A stretch of DNA of 64,000 bases from Granulicella mallensis (GTDB lineage: Bacteria > Acidobacteriota > Terriglobia > Terriglobales > Acidobacteriaceae). The position numbers were made by a program, and so were the translations under genes. Below are positions 1 through 8,335 of this stretch, piece after piece. The first letter of the stretch is position 1, and each line of letters begins with the position of its first letter. The notes beneath the pieces are model-generated. The model was not told the origin of the DNA. It ran no database searches and saw only the letters and a list, made by a program, of their open reading frames with translations. The DNA is taken from NCBI RefSeq assembly GCF_014203225.1, contig NZ_JACHIO010000004.1, positions 310,001 through 374,000 on the forward strand, in the 5' to 3' direction.

Positions 1-81
1 GTGTGCCGACCCAGAGGTCGAGTTGGCGATTTCGCTGGTTGCCACGCTGCATAGCTTGATTCTAGTGGGTGATGCGGAGAG

Positions 82-104
82 GGGTTCACTCTTGCGGTGA
101 ACCC
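82..104 (-). terminator. Hairpin downstream of the sugar transferase gene
   Basis: Eight-base arms GGGTTCAC (82-89) and GTGAACCC (97-104) enclose a 7-base loop, directly after the stop codon (109-111) of the minus-strand sugar transferase. No clear U-tract follows in the minus direction, so this is only a weak terminator candidate. Confidence 0.35.
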
Positions 105-108
105 GCTT

Positions 109-852
109 CTAATAAGCGCCGTCCTGCTTCAGGACCGTGGAGAACGTCTTGAAGAGAATCTTGATATCTCCTAAGAAGGTCCAATCGTGAACGTAACGGC
201 TGTCGAGTTGAAGCCGCTGCTGATAGGTTGTGCTGCTGCGTCCGGATACCTGCCACAGCCCTGTAATGCCGGGCTTGACGAGGCAGTAGTCGACAAAGTG
301 CTTGCCGTATTTTTCGACCTCGGCTGCAACGATGGGACGAGGTCCCACCAGACTCATGCTTCCGGTGAAAACGTTCCACAACTGTGGAATCTCGTCCAGG
401 CTGGTGCGGCGCAGAAAATTACCGATCTGGGTGACGCGAGGATCGTTCTGGAGCTTGCGGGCCTTGAGCCACTCCTCGCGGGCGTCAGGATTCTCCTGAA
501 GATAGGCTTCCAACACCTCTGCCGAGTCGACGCACATTGTGCGGAACTTCCACATGGAGAAGAAGCCGCCCTGGGCGCGGATACGGCGATGCGAGAAGAA
601 GATCGGTCCTGGCGAGGTAAACCGGACGATGCTGGCAACGATACCGACGATCAGCAGCAGAATAGGCGAGAAAAGCAGCACCAGAAAGATGTCCAACCCA
701 CGCTTGAGCACGCTATAGCGGAAGGTGCCCTGTGGCCCTTGCTCGAACCGAGAGACCCTGCCGGTCGTGCCGGAGCTGATGTCCGGGAATGAGAATACCC
801 GGCCATTCATGGCGGCGGTTTCGGATTTGTAGGAGTACATCTCTAACGCCAT
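109..852 (-). CDS. Undecaprenyl-phosphate sugar phosphotransferase (WcaJ/RfbP family, C-terminal catalytic type)
   Basis: This 247-residue protein should start exopolysaccharide or O-antigen repeat units by moving a sugar-1-phosphate from a nucleotide sugar to undecaprenyl phosphate at the inner membrane. One hydrophobic segment (about 54-76) precedes the bacterial sugar transferase domain. The classic motifs are visible: KFRTM (102-106), [14 protein letters not shown] (148-161), SLVGPRP (167-173) and [13 protein letters not shown] (193-205). It is the short form without the N-terminal CoA-binding-like and four-helix membrane region of full WcaJ proteins. It lies downstream of the other glycan genes on the same strand but is separated from gmhB by about 430 bp, so it probably has its own promoter. 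The donor sugar cannot be told from sequence. Confidence 0.93.
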   Translation of the reverse strand: MALEMYSYKSETAAMNGRVFSFPDISSGTTGRVSRFEQGPQGTFRYSVLKRGLDIFLVLLFSPILLLIVGIVASIVRFTSPGPIFFSHRRIRAQGGFFSMWKFRTMCVDSAEVLEAYLQENPDAREEWLKARKLQNDPRVTQIGNFLRRTSLDEIPQLWNVFTGSMSLVGPRPIVAAEVEKYGKHFVDYCLVKPGITGLWQVSGRSSTTYQQRLQLDSRYVHDWTFLGDIKILFKTFSTVLKQDGAY

Positions 853-1281
853 ACGCTTCTTCTTCTCCCGGGGCCCTGTCCGGCTCTATCGCCGAACTTC
901 AGACCAAATCTTTCAACGGCGGCTGCGATCTTTATGTCGCTCTCGTGTTGAAGCTCTGTTGGTACGGCTCTGCAAATCTATCGCCCACGCCCATGACGAT
1001 AATCGCCCGAAAAGGCTTATCCATTGGACTGCGCTTTGTGTAAATGGTTGCACTTTGACATCAACTGGCCATAAAGCCAAGCAAAATGCGTACATCCATC
1101 CACAATCTGTAGCTTTTGTATTCAATACGAGGCTACAGCAAATAAGGTTGCAGGCAACCTCTACGGGCCGCTTCTTTGGGATAGGATGCGGGTTGGTAAG
1201 AGAGGGCTGTACGGAGCCCATGAATGACCGTTTAAAGAGTACGGCTGCCTGAAGATTAAAAGCGCTTGAACATTAGTGCGG
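853..1281. other. Intergenic region, 429 bp, no gene recognised
   Basis: This stretch lies between the start of the sugar transferase gene and the end of gmhB. It is less GC-rich than its flanks and presumably holds the sugar transferase promoter. Short open frames cross it on both strands, but none has a convincing start signal or recognisable protein. Confidence 0.5.
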
Positions 1282-1842
1282 CTACGATTGACCCACCAGC
1301 CATTGCTCTACCTCAGCGAGTGACTCCACCACCCGATGCAGTCCCTCACAGGGTACGCTCTCCGTTCCGCGCAGCAGGAACGCCTGTTTCAGCCCCGCGG
1401 CATTTGCCGCCGCGATGTCCGAGCAACGATCGCCAACCAGGACCGACTGCGAAAGATCGATCCACTCTTCACTGGCTGCGCGCCTCAACATTCCGGCGCC
1501 GGGTTTACGGTCTTCATGCTCGCGCTTGTATTCCCCGACACCGTGGACCGGGTGATAGGGGCAGTGATACACAGCGTTGAGCGTAATGCCATCGCGAGCA
1601 AGCTCTGAGCGCATCCACGTCATCAGGTCCTCGAACTGTTGCGGCGTATAGTAGCCGCGCGCGATGCCCGACTGGTTCGTCACCACAATCAACTTGTAAC
1701 CCAGCGACTGCGCCGTGCGGCAGAGCGGGACGATGCCCTCAACCCAACGAACATCCTCAGGACGATACAGGTAGCCAACCTCATGGTTCACGACCCCATC
1801 GCGGTCGAGAAACAGGGCACGCACTTTGGCGGGTGAGGTCAT
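1282..1842 (-). CDS. gmhB: D-glycero-beta-D-manno-heptose 1,7-bisphosphate 7-phosphatase
   Basis: This HAD-superfamily phosphatase of 186 residues removes the 7-phosphate from heptose bisphosphate in ADP-heptose synthesis for the LPS inner core. HAD motif I is DRDGVVN (residues 13-19, nucleophile Asp13), motif II is in VTNQSGIARG (54-63), and motif IV is GDRCSDI (137-143). The structural zinc loop begins with CPYHPVH (94-100) as in GmhB, but the second Cys pair of the Escherichia coli enzyme is replaced here by His and Asp in EHEDRKP. The start codon overlaps the stop of the upstream GT9 gene by 4 bp, so the two are translationally coupled, consistent with a heptose/LPS role. A related histidinol-phosphatase function is the main alternative, but the neighbour argues for heptose. 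Confidence 0.9.
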   Translation of the reverse strand: MTSPAKVRALFLDRDGVVNHEVGYLYRPEDVRWVEGIVPLCRTAQSLGYKLIVVTNQSGIARGYYTPQQFEDLMTWMRSELARDGITLNAVYHCPYHPVHGVGEYKREHEDRKPGAGMLRRAASEEWIDLSQSVLVGDRCSDIAAANAAGLKQAFLLRGTESVPCEGLHRVVESLAEVEQWLVGQS

Positions 1843-2927
1843 GGGCGTGCTCCTCCAAGTTGGACCAGCGCCGGCACAGGCGTGTGTTTGGGAGTACGAA
1901 CGCGCGGCAGCAACTCACGGCCTTCGCGCCTGGCAACGAGCAGCGTCTCGACCTCTCCGAGCGCCATCGCGGGCGTGATCTGGCGGACACAACCGTTGTG
2001 CTCGCAGGGAGCATAGTCGCGGCCGTCATAGCAGGGCCGGCAGGCAAAGCCTTCTCCACCCCACAGTGCGACACAGTTGCTACGCTGCGGAAGGCGTCCG
2101 CGCGGGTCGGTGGGACCGAAGATCGCGACCACCGCTGTGCTCGTAATGCCCGCAAGATGCAGCGGTCCCGTGTCGTGCGTAACGGTGACATCGATCTCGT
2201 TGAAGGCCCCGATCTGCTGCACCAGAGACATCGTCGCAATGCGGTTGGTCACGTCAAGAGAGGTGAAAGCATCCGACACCCAGCGATCATCCATGCCACC
2301 GCAGAGAACAACCTCGTACCCCCTCGCCAACAGAAGCTTCGCGAGTTCGACATAGCTCTCAAGCGGCCAGCGACGCAGGGCGTCATCGCGCATCATGTTG
2401 CGCGCTCCCCCAGGAACAAGCGCGATCCGAGGCTTGTCTCCCTTCGGCGGGAGGACGTTCTGCGCCGGGCCGGAAACAACGATCGGAGCCAGTTGACTTG
2501 GTGTCTCCCCATCTTTGCGGCCCAGCAGAATGCGGGCGTACTCGTCCGTGTGATGGCGTCCTGGAAGAAGTTGAGTGGCACGCTCGGTCCTGGAGAGCAT
2601 CACCTTGCGCGGCGCGCGCACCGGCAGCGTCAGCAGGTTGTAGCGAGCGTCGTAATACAACGTCGCGCAAACGTCATACTTGCGCCCCGCAAGCAGGCGC
2701 CATACCGCCATCATAACCCGGAGCCCGCTGACTTTGCCGCTGTGCAGCAGCGCCTTTTCATCAACGGGAATCACATGGATCCATGGGTAAAGCTGCAGAA
2801 TGGGAGCGACCACCGTGTTGCAGACCCAATCGACGGCATAGCCCTCCCGGTGCATGGCATACGCACCCGGAATCGCCATGACGACATCGCCAATCGCGCC
2901 GAGCTTGACGATCAGAAGGCGCGGCAT
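1839..2927 (-). CDS. Glycosyltransferase family 9 (ADP-heptose:LPS heptosyltransferase-like)
   Basis: This 362-residue GT-B protein of the heptosyltransferase family (GT9) should transfer heptose, or a similar sugar, to lipid A core on the cytoplasmic face. It opens with PRLLIVKLGAIGDVVMAIPG (2-21), the usual N-terminal motif of WaaC/WaaF/WaaQ proteins. It contains the nucleotide-binding region around LVPGGARN and VTHDTGPLHLAG plus the FGPTDP signature. It overlaps gmhB by 4 bp downstream and sits 3 bp from the end of the upstream glycosyltransferase, so these three genes form one unit. Near the C-terminus there is a Cys-rich stretch (FACRPCYDGRDYAPCEHNGC) typical of heptosyltransferase relatives. 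Which heptosyltransferase step it performs is not decidable from sequence. Confidence 0.9.
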   Translation of the reverse strand: MPRLLIVKLGAIGDVVMAIPGAYAMHREGYAVDWVCNTVVAPILQLYPWIHVIPVDEKALLHSGKVSGLRVMMAVWRLLAGRKYDVCATLYYDARYNLLTLPVRAPRKVMLSRTERATQLLPGRHHTDEYARILLGRKDGETPSQLAPIVVSGPAQNVLPPKGDKPRIALVPGGARNMMRDDALRRWPLESYVELAKLLLARGYEVVLCGGMDDRWVSDAFTSLDVTNRIATMSLVQQIGAFNEIDVTVTHDTGPLHLAGITSTAVVAIFGPTDPRGRLPQRSNCVALWGGEGFACRPCYDGRDYAPCEHNGCVRQITPAMALGEVETLLVARREGRELLPRVRTPKHTPVPALVQLGGARP

Positions 2928-2930
2928 CGG

Positions 2931-4196
2931 CTACTTCCCCGTCTCATCGGCCGGCCATTGCGGATCGCGCAAAAAGACCGACTGGTTGCGCAGCACCGTG
3001 ATGTACGCGAGATAGCGCATGAACAGCTCATACTTATGCGGGCCGAGCACGCGCAAGGCAACCTTCAGCAGTTTGTGTACAGCTTCAACGCGGCGATCGT
3101 GCGGATTGAACTCTTTCCACGTCGACTTCGCCTGAGCGACAGTGCCCTGCACCAGCTTCTGCTCTCTCGCAAACCCTGCGAACTTCGACTTCGCGTCAAA
3201 GGGATTCTCCGCAGGAAAGCGTGCCTGGTGCTTCGCATACATGCGCCGCGCCAGCAGCGTGACCGTCGTCCCATCCGAGAAGGAGTCGAAGCCATAGGGA
3301 AGCGACTCCGCCGCACCGTTTTTATTGGCGATCACCGCGGCCTTGTAGTCGGCAAAAAGCCGATGCAGATCGGGGCGCGAGGCCAGCGTAAAGCGGTCGG
3401 TATGCTTCGACAGCACCTCGGGGTCGCTCACCACAATGCCGCTGAAGTGATAGAAGCGCAGAAGCACGCGTCCGCTGACGGAACTGGTGACGTGATATCC
3501 CTCGGGGGTTTCGGCCAGCGTGCGTTCATGCAGATTCCAGTAGGCCATGTTGCAACCGGAATCGCGCAGGATGCAGACGCCGCCGAACAGGCTGGGAGCG
3601 AGGTTCATCCACTTCTGGTCGACGAACAGACCTGTTCGGCCCTCGCTGTATCCAAGCTCCAGGCAACGCTCTTCCCACCACGTCAGCAGGTTCCAGCTCT
3701 CCTCGCAACGGCGCACGGCGATGAAGCCCAGGTTGTACGAACCGTTGAACAGCAGGTCCTGCTCGCTGGGCGAGCGCCCGTCGAAGACCGGCGTCGTAAT
3801 ATGCGGCGTCAGCACTGCGGACGCTCCGTTGGCGAGCGCATCGAAGACCGGGTCGAGGGCGGTATAGCAGAAGATATCCGGGTCGATGTAAGCCAGCGCG
3901 TCCAGCTCATAGCGCTCGATCAGGTGCTTCATAAACGTCGGTTTGACGTTCGTATTCAACTCGAGAATGCCATACTTCATGGCCTCGGCGTGGACATCCC
4001 GCAGACCGATCTCGTGAAGCATGACCGGGGTAAAGGCATCGCCCTGGAAGGGTGAAGGATCGTGGAGGTTCGCGACGATCAGCACGAAAAAACGCTGGCC
4101 CGGATGCTGCGCGAGGTACGACGCTGCTAGCGTTCGCGCATAGGCAAGATAATTCGGAGAGACAATCGTGCAGGCGGCACGAGACGGCAGCATCAT
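2931..4196 (-). CDS. GT-A type glycosyltransferase of a surface glycan cluster
   Basis: This 421-residue cytoplasmic protein resembles GT8-like or nucleotide-sugar transferases. It has an N-terminal Rossmann-like start (ACTIVSPNYLAYARTLAASY), the metal-binding DxD in LAYIDPDIFCY (around residue 102), and the conserved middle NGSYNLGFIAVRR followed by FVDQKWMNLAP. It has no signal peptide or membrane span. The gene starts 51 bp after the acyltransferase stop and ends 3 bp before the GT9 gene, so it belongs to the same minus-strand operon. Donor and acceptor are unknown. The C-terminal third has no recognised domain. Confidence 0.75.
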   Translation of the reverse strand: MMLPSRAACTIVSPNYLAYARTLAASYLAQHPGQRFFVLIVANLHDPSPFQGDAFTPVMLHEIGLRDVHAEAMKYGILELNTNVKPTFMKHLIERYELDALAYIDPDIFCYTALDPVFDALANGASAVLTPHITTPVFDGRSPSEQDLLFNGSYNLGFIAVRRCEESWNLLTWWEERCLELGYSEGRTGLFVDQKWMNLAPSLFGGVCILRDSGCNMAYWNLHERTLAETPEGYHVTSSVSGRVLLRFYHFSGIVVSDPEVLSKHTDRFTLASRPDLHRLFADYKAAVIANKNGAAESLPYGFDSFSDGTTVTLLARRMYAKHQARFPAENPFDAKSKFAGFAREQKLVQGTVAQAKSTWKEFNPHDRRVEAVHKLLKVALRVLGPHKYELFMRYLAYITVLRNQSVFLRDPQWPADETGK

Positions 4197-4247
4197 GCGG
4201 TCAGTCTATCAAGCGCAGCCTCTATGAAGCGTGCCCTCGTTCACAAC

Positions 4248-4892
4248 CTACGCTATCGGTTCCCACGCACGGCTCGTCTCATTCCATCGCCGAACAGGCC
4301 GCGCTGGCGTTCCGACAACCACCGTCCCTGCAGGAACCATGCCGGTTACCACTGAATTCGCACCGATAATTGCCCCATCGCCGATCGTTGCCCCGGCAAG
4401 CACGGCTACCCCATCGCCGATCCAGACATTGCGCCCGATCAACACCACTCCAGTCGAATGCAGCCTGCGCTTTGACGGTACGGTATCCGGCCCAGACTGC
4501 CCTTCGCCCCTGTAGACTCCATGCGAATGGTCCGTGACGATCACACGGCTGCCAATCAGTGTTCCAGAGCCTATCGTGATGCTGTTGATGCAGGTAATGT
4601 GAACGTTGTCCGAAAAGCTCACCTCGTCACCGAGAGTCAGCACCGGTGAAAGCCGCTCCCCCGCATACTCCACCACAGCCTCCAGCCAGAGACTGTCCCC
4701 CGCACTGAAGTTACGGCCGATGCGCATATGCGAAAGACCGGACAGATGCGGATGGCGTCCATTGCGAAACCCCGGAGCCCGCAACTTGCGCGCGGTAAAG
4801 CTGTCGCGGAAACGATGGGCGGCAGCCCGCGCCAGACGCGGAAGAAGCTGCGCCCAGCCGTCCTCACGCGCAAGCTCAAACACGCGGCTCAA
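4248..4892 (-). CDS. Hexapeptide-repeat (left-handed beta-helix) acyltransferase
   Basis: A 214-residue O-acetyltransferase of the WbbJ/CysE-like fold that probably decorates a sugar of the surface polysaccharide using acetyl-CoA. The imperfect hexapeptide repeats run from about residue 85 to 200. The pattern is visible in ITIGSGTLIGSRVIV and again in VLIGRNVWIGDGVAVLAGA and IGDGAIIGANSVVTG. The extended loop with VTDHSHGVYRG supplies the usual catalytic His region. The last line, VPAGTVVVGTPARPVR, is the usual C-terminal cap. It overlaps the upstream VOC gene by 4 bp, which implies coupled translation. The acceptor is not predictable. Confidence 0.88.
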   Translation of the reverse strand: MSRVFELAREDGWAQLLPRLARAAAHRFRDSFTARKLRAPGFRNGRHPHLSGLSHMRIGRNFSAGDSLWLEAVVEYAGERLSPVLTLGDEVSFSDNVHITCINSITIGSGTLIGSRVIVTDHSHGVYRGEGQSGPDTVPSKRRLHSTGVVLIGRNVWIGDGVAVLAGATIGDGAIIGANSVVTGMVPAGTVVVGTPARPVRRWNETSRAWEPIA

Positions 4893-5401
4893 AGAGAGGG
4901 CTCCTCGAATCTGTGGCGATGACCGGGCTTTTCAATGAGCTCAATCACAAAGCGCAGAGGAGACATCCAGAACTGGACCCTTCGGCCTTCATAAGCCAGC
5001 GCCGGCTGCGGCTCGCCGGCCGGATAACAGCCCTGCTCGCGCAGATGCGCCGCCGAGGCTTCAAGATCGGGAGTCAGATAGGCCAGGTGATTCAGAATGT
5101 GTTTGCCCGTGCGCAGTGCATTGGCAATCGGCGTGCCCTCTCCCAGCGGGGCAATGAGCTCGTAGATCAGTTGCCCCCCGGAGGCCGTGCCAAACTGCAC
5201 CGAGACACAGAGACCAGGATCGTCAACGACCGGCGTCCAGCGAGTAATGCCCAGTGTCTGCTGCAGAAAGTTACGACCCACTGCGATGTCCTGCACGATG
5301 AGACCGAGGTGATCGAGTTCGAGCGCACTGCCGTTCACGACAGGCTGTTCCCCCTCTGCAGCCTGCAAAGGGGTCTCGGCGATGGAGGTCGACAGAGTCA
5401 T
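4889..5401 (-). CDS. VOC (glyoxalase/methylmalonyl-CoA epimerase-like) protein in the glycan operon
   Basis: This 170-residue vicinal-oxygen-chelate protein has two paired beta-alpha-beta-beta-beta modules. The first begins at LELDHLGLIVQDIAVGRNFL (about 28-47), the second at ILNHLAYLTPDLEASAAHL. Metal-ligand candidates are His30, Glu (YELIAP), His (LNHLAY) and Glu (FVIELIEKP). This pattern is typical of epimerase-like VOC enzymes. The gene lies exactly between rfbA (1-bp overlap) and the acyltransferase (4-bp overlap), so it is part of the surface-glycan operon rather than detoxification. Its substrate is unknown. A role in epimerising or isomerising a sugar or acyl-CoA precursor is inference. 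Confidence 0.78.
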   Translation of the reverse strand: MTLSTSIAETPLQAAEGEQPVVNGSALELDHLGLIVQDIAVGRNFLQQTLGITRWTPVVDDPGLCVSVQFGTASGGQLIYELIAPLGEGTPIANALRTGKHILNHLAYLTPDLEASAAHLREQGCYPAGEPQPALAYEGRRVQFWMSPLRFVIELIEKPGHRHRFEEPSL

Positions 5402-6276
5402 CAGTAAACCGTCTCCGCGAGGATACGCTGTAGGTAGGTGGCATAGGTACTCTTGCCCAGCTTCGCCGCCAGCGCTTCAAGCTCCGCAGCGGTAATGTAT
5501 CCGAGCCGGTAAGCAATCTCCTCAGGACATGCAATTTTGAGGCCCTGGCGACGTTCGATGGTCTGGATAAAGTTGGCGGCATCCAGCAACGAGTTGTGTG
5601 TCCCCGTATCGAGCCATGCCATGCCGCGTCCAAGAAGCTCGGTACGAAGCTGCCCGTTGCGGAGATACCACAGGTTTACATCGGTAATCTCAAGCTCGCC
5701 ACGAGGCGAGGGCTGCAGCGACTCCGCTACGCTGACCACCTGCGCATCGTAGAAGTAGATTCCCGTAACCGCATAACGCGACTTCGGCTTCAGGGGCTTT
5801 TCTTCCAGAGAGATCGCCGTGCCATCCTTATCGAACTCCACGACGCCATAGCGTTCAGGATCGCCCACCGCATAGGCGAATACAGTCGCACCGGAGGCCT
5901 GTGCAGCGGCCTTGCGCAGGCTCCGTGCAAAGTCGTGGCCGTAGAAGAGGTTATCTCCCAGGACCAGGCAGCAGCCTTCGCCGGCAAGAAACTCTTTGCC
6001 GATCAGAAACGCCTGCGCCAGGCCGTCAGGCGAGGGCTGCACGGCATATTGCAGGTGAATCCCCCACTGCTCCCCTGTGCCCAACAACTGCTCGAAGCGT
6101 GGTGTGTCCTCAGGGGTAGAGATAATGAGAATGTCGCGAATCCCCGCCAGCAGTAGCACTGAGAGGGGGTAGTAGATCATTGGCTTGTCATAGACAGGAA
6201 GCAGTTGCTTACTGATGGCCTGTGTCACCGGGTAGAGTCGCGTACCGGACCCGCCGGCGAGAATAATTCCCTTCAT
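5401..6276 (-). CDS. rfbA: Glucose-1-phosphate thymidylyltransferase
   Basis: This enzyme makes dTDP-glucose from glucose-1-phosphate and dTTP, the first step to dTDP-rhamnose and related deoxysugars. The 291-residue length is normal for RfbA/RmlA. The nucleotidyltransferase signature [20 protein letters not shown] (8-27) is intact, followed by [18 protein letters not shown]. Also visible are [12 protein letters not shown] with the metal-binding Asp, EEKPLKPKS and [14 protein letters not shown]. It appears to be the first gene of the minus-strand glycan operon, with the VOC gene overlapping its stop. rfbB, rfbC and rfbD are not in this window, so the fate of dTDP-glucose is unknown here. Confidence 0.95.
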   Translation of the reverse strand: MKGIILAGGSGTRLYPVTQAISKQLLPVYDKPMIYYPLSVLLLAGIRDILIISTPEDTPRFEQLLGTGEQWGIHLQYAVQPSPDGLAQAFLIGKEFLAGEGCCLVLGDNLFYGHDFARSLRKAAAQASGATVFAYAVGDPERYGVVEFDKDGTAISLEEKPLKPKSRYAVTGIYFYDAQVVSVAESLQPSPRGELEITDVNLWYLRNGQLRTELLGRGMAWLDTGTHNSLLDAANFIQTIERRQGLKIACPEEIAYRLGYITAAELEALAAKLGKSTYATYLQRILAETVY

Positions 6277-6401
6277 CCATCTGCCTCCACTGCAGAATAC
6301 TCCCCCGTTAGACGCGCGGATGGCACAGTGATGCTGTACCCAGCAGCAATCTATCCGTCAGAAAACAGAGATTAATGGAAGGCAGAAGAGAAGATCAGAG
6401 G

Positions 6402-6572
6402 TCAGCGTGAGCGAAAGCGCACGTAAAGCGCGGCTCCCGCAGCCCCAACAAGGCCCAGCACGGCAGTCGGGCACTCCGGCGAATCCACACAGCCACCTAC
6501 ACCCTGAGCATGGGCAAACGCTGGGAGGAGAAACAACAGACCGAAAGAGGCGAACCGCAGAGCTATCTTCAT
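6402..6572 (-). CDS. Small secreted protein with a PExPT-CTERM-like sorting tail
   Basis: With the ATG at 6570-6572 the protein has 56 residues, almost all of them targeting signals. The signal peptide MKIALRFASFGLLFLLPAFA ends near AHAQ. A short middle follows, then SPECPTAV, which fits the P-E-x-P-T motif. After that come a hydrophobic stretch (LGLVGAAGAALYV) and the basic end RFRSR. This tripartite end is the layout of PExPT-CTERM anchors, which are paired with exosortase J in Acidobacteria (family knowledge). No exosortase gene is in the window. An upstream TTG at 6659 would extend the frame by 29 residues and bury the signal peptide, so it was rejected. The Cys residues in GGCVDSPEC are notable. 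Confidence 0.7.
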   Translation of the reverse strand: MKIALRFASFGLLFLLPAFAHAQGVGGCVDSPECPTAVLGLVGAAGAALYVRFRSR

Positions 6573-6762
6573 AAGGATGGGACACCGATCAGAGACGAAT
6601 TTAGAAACATTCTGCTCTGGCACAAAAGCATACGTGCCTTGGCGAGACAGCACAAGCAAGGTGATTCTACCGAATCCTACCTCCTTCCGATCAAACCGCT
6701 ATGAAAACAGAGAATGACCGCAAAGCAACCGGCAAGGCCCCTGCTCCTAATAAGATAAGTCG

Positions 6763-8199
6763 ATGAAGCGCATTGCAATCATCGGCGGAGGAATCGCCGG
6801 CCTTACCGCCGCCTACGAGCTCGAACTCGCCCGCAAACGTGGAGCGGAGATCGACTGGCATCTCTATGAAGCCGGCGACCGTCTCGGCGGAATCGTCGAA
6901 ACCACACAGTCTCAGGGCTTCGTCCTTGAAGGCGGCCCCGATGGCTGGGTCTCGGAAAAGCCCTGGGCTCGCGAACTGGCACTCGAACTCGGCCTCGGCG
7001 CAGAGCTGATCTCGAGCAACGACGCCACTCGCAAGACCTACATCCTGATCGACGGCAAGCTCCAGCCGATGCCCGATGGCATGCGCATGATGGTTCCGGA
7101 GAATCTCAGCACACTCGAAGACTCGCCTCTCTTCTCAGATACAGCCCGCAAAGCCTATGCCGCCGAGTTGGAGCGAGCGTCGGAACTCCGCTCCGAAGCT
7201 CCGGAACAAGACGAGTCCGTTGCCAGCTTCATCCTCCGCCACTTCGGTGAGGAGGTCCTCACCAAAATCGGCGCTCCCCTGCTCAGCGGAGTCTTTGGCG
7301 GCGATGTAAAGACCCTGAGCGTCCGCGCCGTGATGCCCAACTTCATCACCATGGAGCGCGAATACGGCTCCCTCATCGCAGCCCTGCAGGCCAAAGCAAA
7401 GACGCGCGGCAGCCGTCCGGTGCCATCGCTCTTTACGACCCTCCGCAACGGCCTCGGCACTCTCATCGAGGCCCTCGTTGCCCAGCTGCCGCCCGAACGG
7501 CTGAACCTTAGCCGCTCAGCTCTATCGATCAAGCGACAGGGCAAACGCTGGCTGCTCCGCACCTCCGCCTTTGCCACTGAGGGGCGCACCAGTAAGAAGC
7601 ACTTCCATCACGTCCTCTTCGCCACCCCCATCGACGCAACCCGCGCCCTGCTCACGCCGCTCGATGCTGAAGCCGCGGCACTCATCCCCACCGATGCCAG
7701 CTCCGCCGTACTCGCCGCACTGTGCTGGCCTGCCGCCGCCGCGAGCACTTTCTCGATTCCGCAGGGCTTCGGTTTCCTCGTGCCCCAGGCACGCTCCACC
7801 AGCGAGCCACAACTTCTTGCCGCCACCTTCGTCGATCAGAAGTTCCCCGACCGTGCGCCAGCCGGAGCCCGCGTCATCCGCGTCTTCTTTGGAGGGCCGA
7901 GCGCCGATACGCTCTCCCCCCAATCCGACGAAACGATCGCCGCCGCAGCCTTCGCCCAGCTCACCAAAGTCCTCGGCCCACTCCCTGCGCCCGATGCGGT
8001 ACTCACCACCGTGCGCCGCTGGCCGCGCAGCCTGCCGCAGTATGAGGTCGGCCACCTCGAACGCATGGTTCAACTCGACCTGCACATCGCGAAACTTGGC
8101 GATCTGACACTGCTGGGCAACGGCTACCGGGGCGTAGGCCTGCCTGACCTCATTCGCGACGCCCGCGCTGCAGCTCGTGAGCTGATCCCGACAGCGTGA
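6763..8199 (+). CDS. hemG: Protoporphyrinogen oxidase (oxygen-dependent HemY/PPOX type)
   Basis: This 478-residue FAD enzyme oxidises protoporphyrinogen IX (or coproporphyrinogen III in the coproheme branch) late in heme synthesis. The N-terminal dinucleotide fold is clear (IAIIGGGIAGLTAAYEL, residues 4-20), followed by the LYEAGDRLGG motif. Family features FVLEGGPDGWVSEKPW and GAPLLSGVFGGDVKTLSV follow, and the C-terminal FAD segment LTLLGNGYRGVGLPD is present. It has no membrane span. An exact tie to the protoporphyrin or coproporphyrin pathway needs comparison with characterised enzymes. A long inverted repeat follows the stop codon. Confidence 0.93.
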   Translation: MKRIAIIGGGIAGLTAAYELELARKRGAEIDWHLYEAGDRLGGIVETTQSQGFVLEGGPDGWVSEKPWARELALELGLGAELISSNDATRKTYILIDGKLQPMPDGMRMMVPENLSTLEDSPLFSDTARKAYAAELERASELRSEAPEQDESVASFILRHFGEEVLTKIGAPLLSGVFGGDVKTLSVRAVMPNFITMEREYGSLIAALQAKAKTRGSRPVPSLFTTLRNGLGTLIEALVAQLPPERLNLSRSALSIKRQGKRWLLRTSAFATEGRTSKKHFHHVLFATPIDATRALLTPLDAEAAALIPTDASSAVLAALCWPAAAASTFSIPQGFGFLVPQARSTSEPQLLAATFVDQKFPDRAPAGARVIRVFFGGPSADTLSPQSDETIAAAAFAQLTKVLGPLPAPDAVLTTVRRWPRSLPQYEVGHLERMVQLDLHIAKLGDLTLLGNGYRGVGLPDLIRDARAAARELIPTA

Positions 8200-8209
8200 G
8201 GGACCTCTA

Positions 8210-8278
8210 TCAGCAGAGAGCAACGAGGGCTTCAGCTACGAATACCTCTTAGCTAAACCCCTCGTCGCCCTCTGCTGA
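8210..8278 (+). terminator. Long imperfect inverted repeat between hemG and mqnC
   Basis: Two 20-base arms (8210-8229 and 8259-8278) match at 18 positions and enclose a 29-base loop. The left arm begins TCAGCAGAG and the right arm ends CTCTGCTGA. It starts 11 bases after the hemG stop and could end hemG transcripts or stabilise their 3' end. There is no U-tract, so intrinsic termination is not assured. Confidence 0.45.
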
Positions 8279-8335
8279 ACCAACCCCGAACCACCAGAAC
8301 TGCAAGGAAACAGACGACAGGCGTAAACTAACCCT

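Noticed and set aside
2-100. A plus-strand open frame at the window start ending in TGA at 98-100
   Set aside because: It could be the last 32 codons of a gene cut by the edge, but it is too short to judge and a hairpin overlaps its end.
1833-4055. A 740-codon plus-strand open frame
   Set aside because: It is antisense to gmhB and the GT9 and glycosyltransferase genes, with Arg/His-rich composition typical of shadow frames in GC-rich DNA and no recognisable domain.
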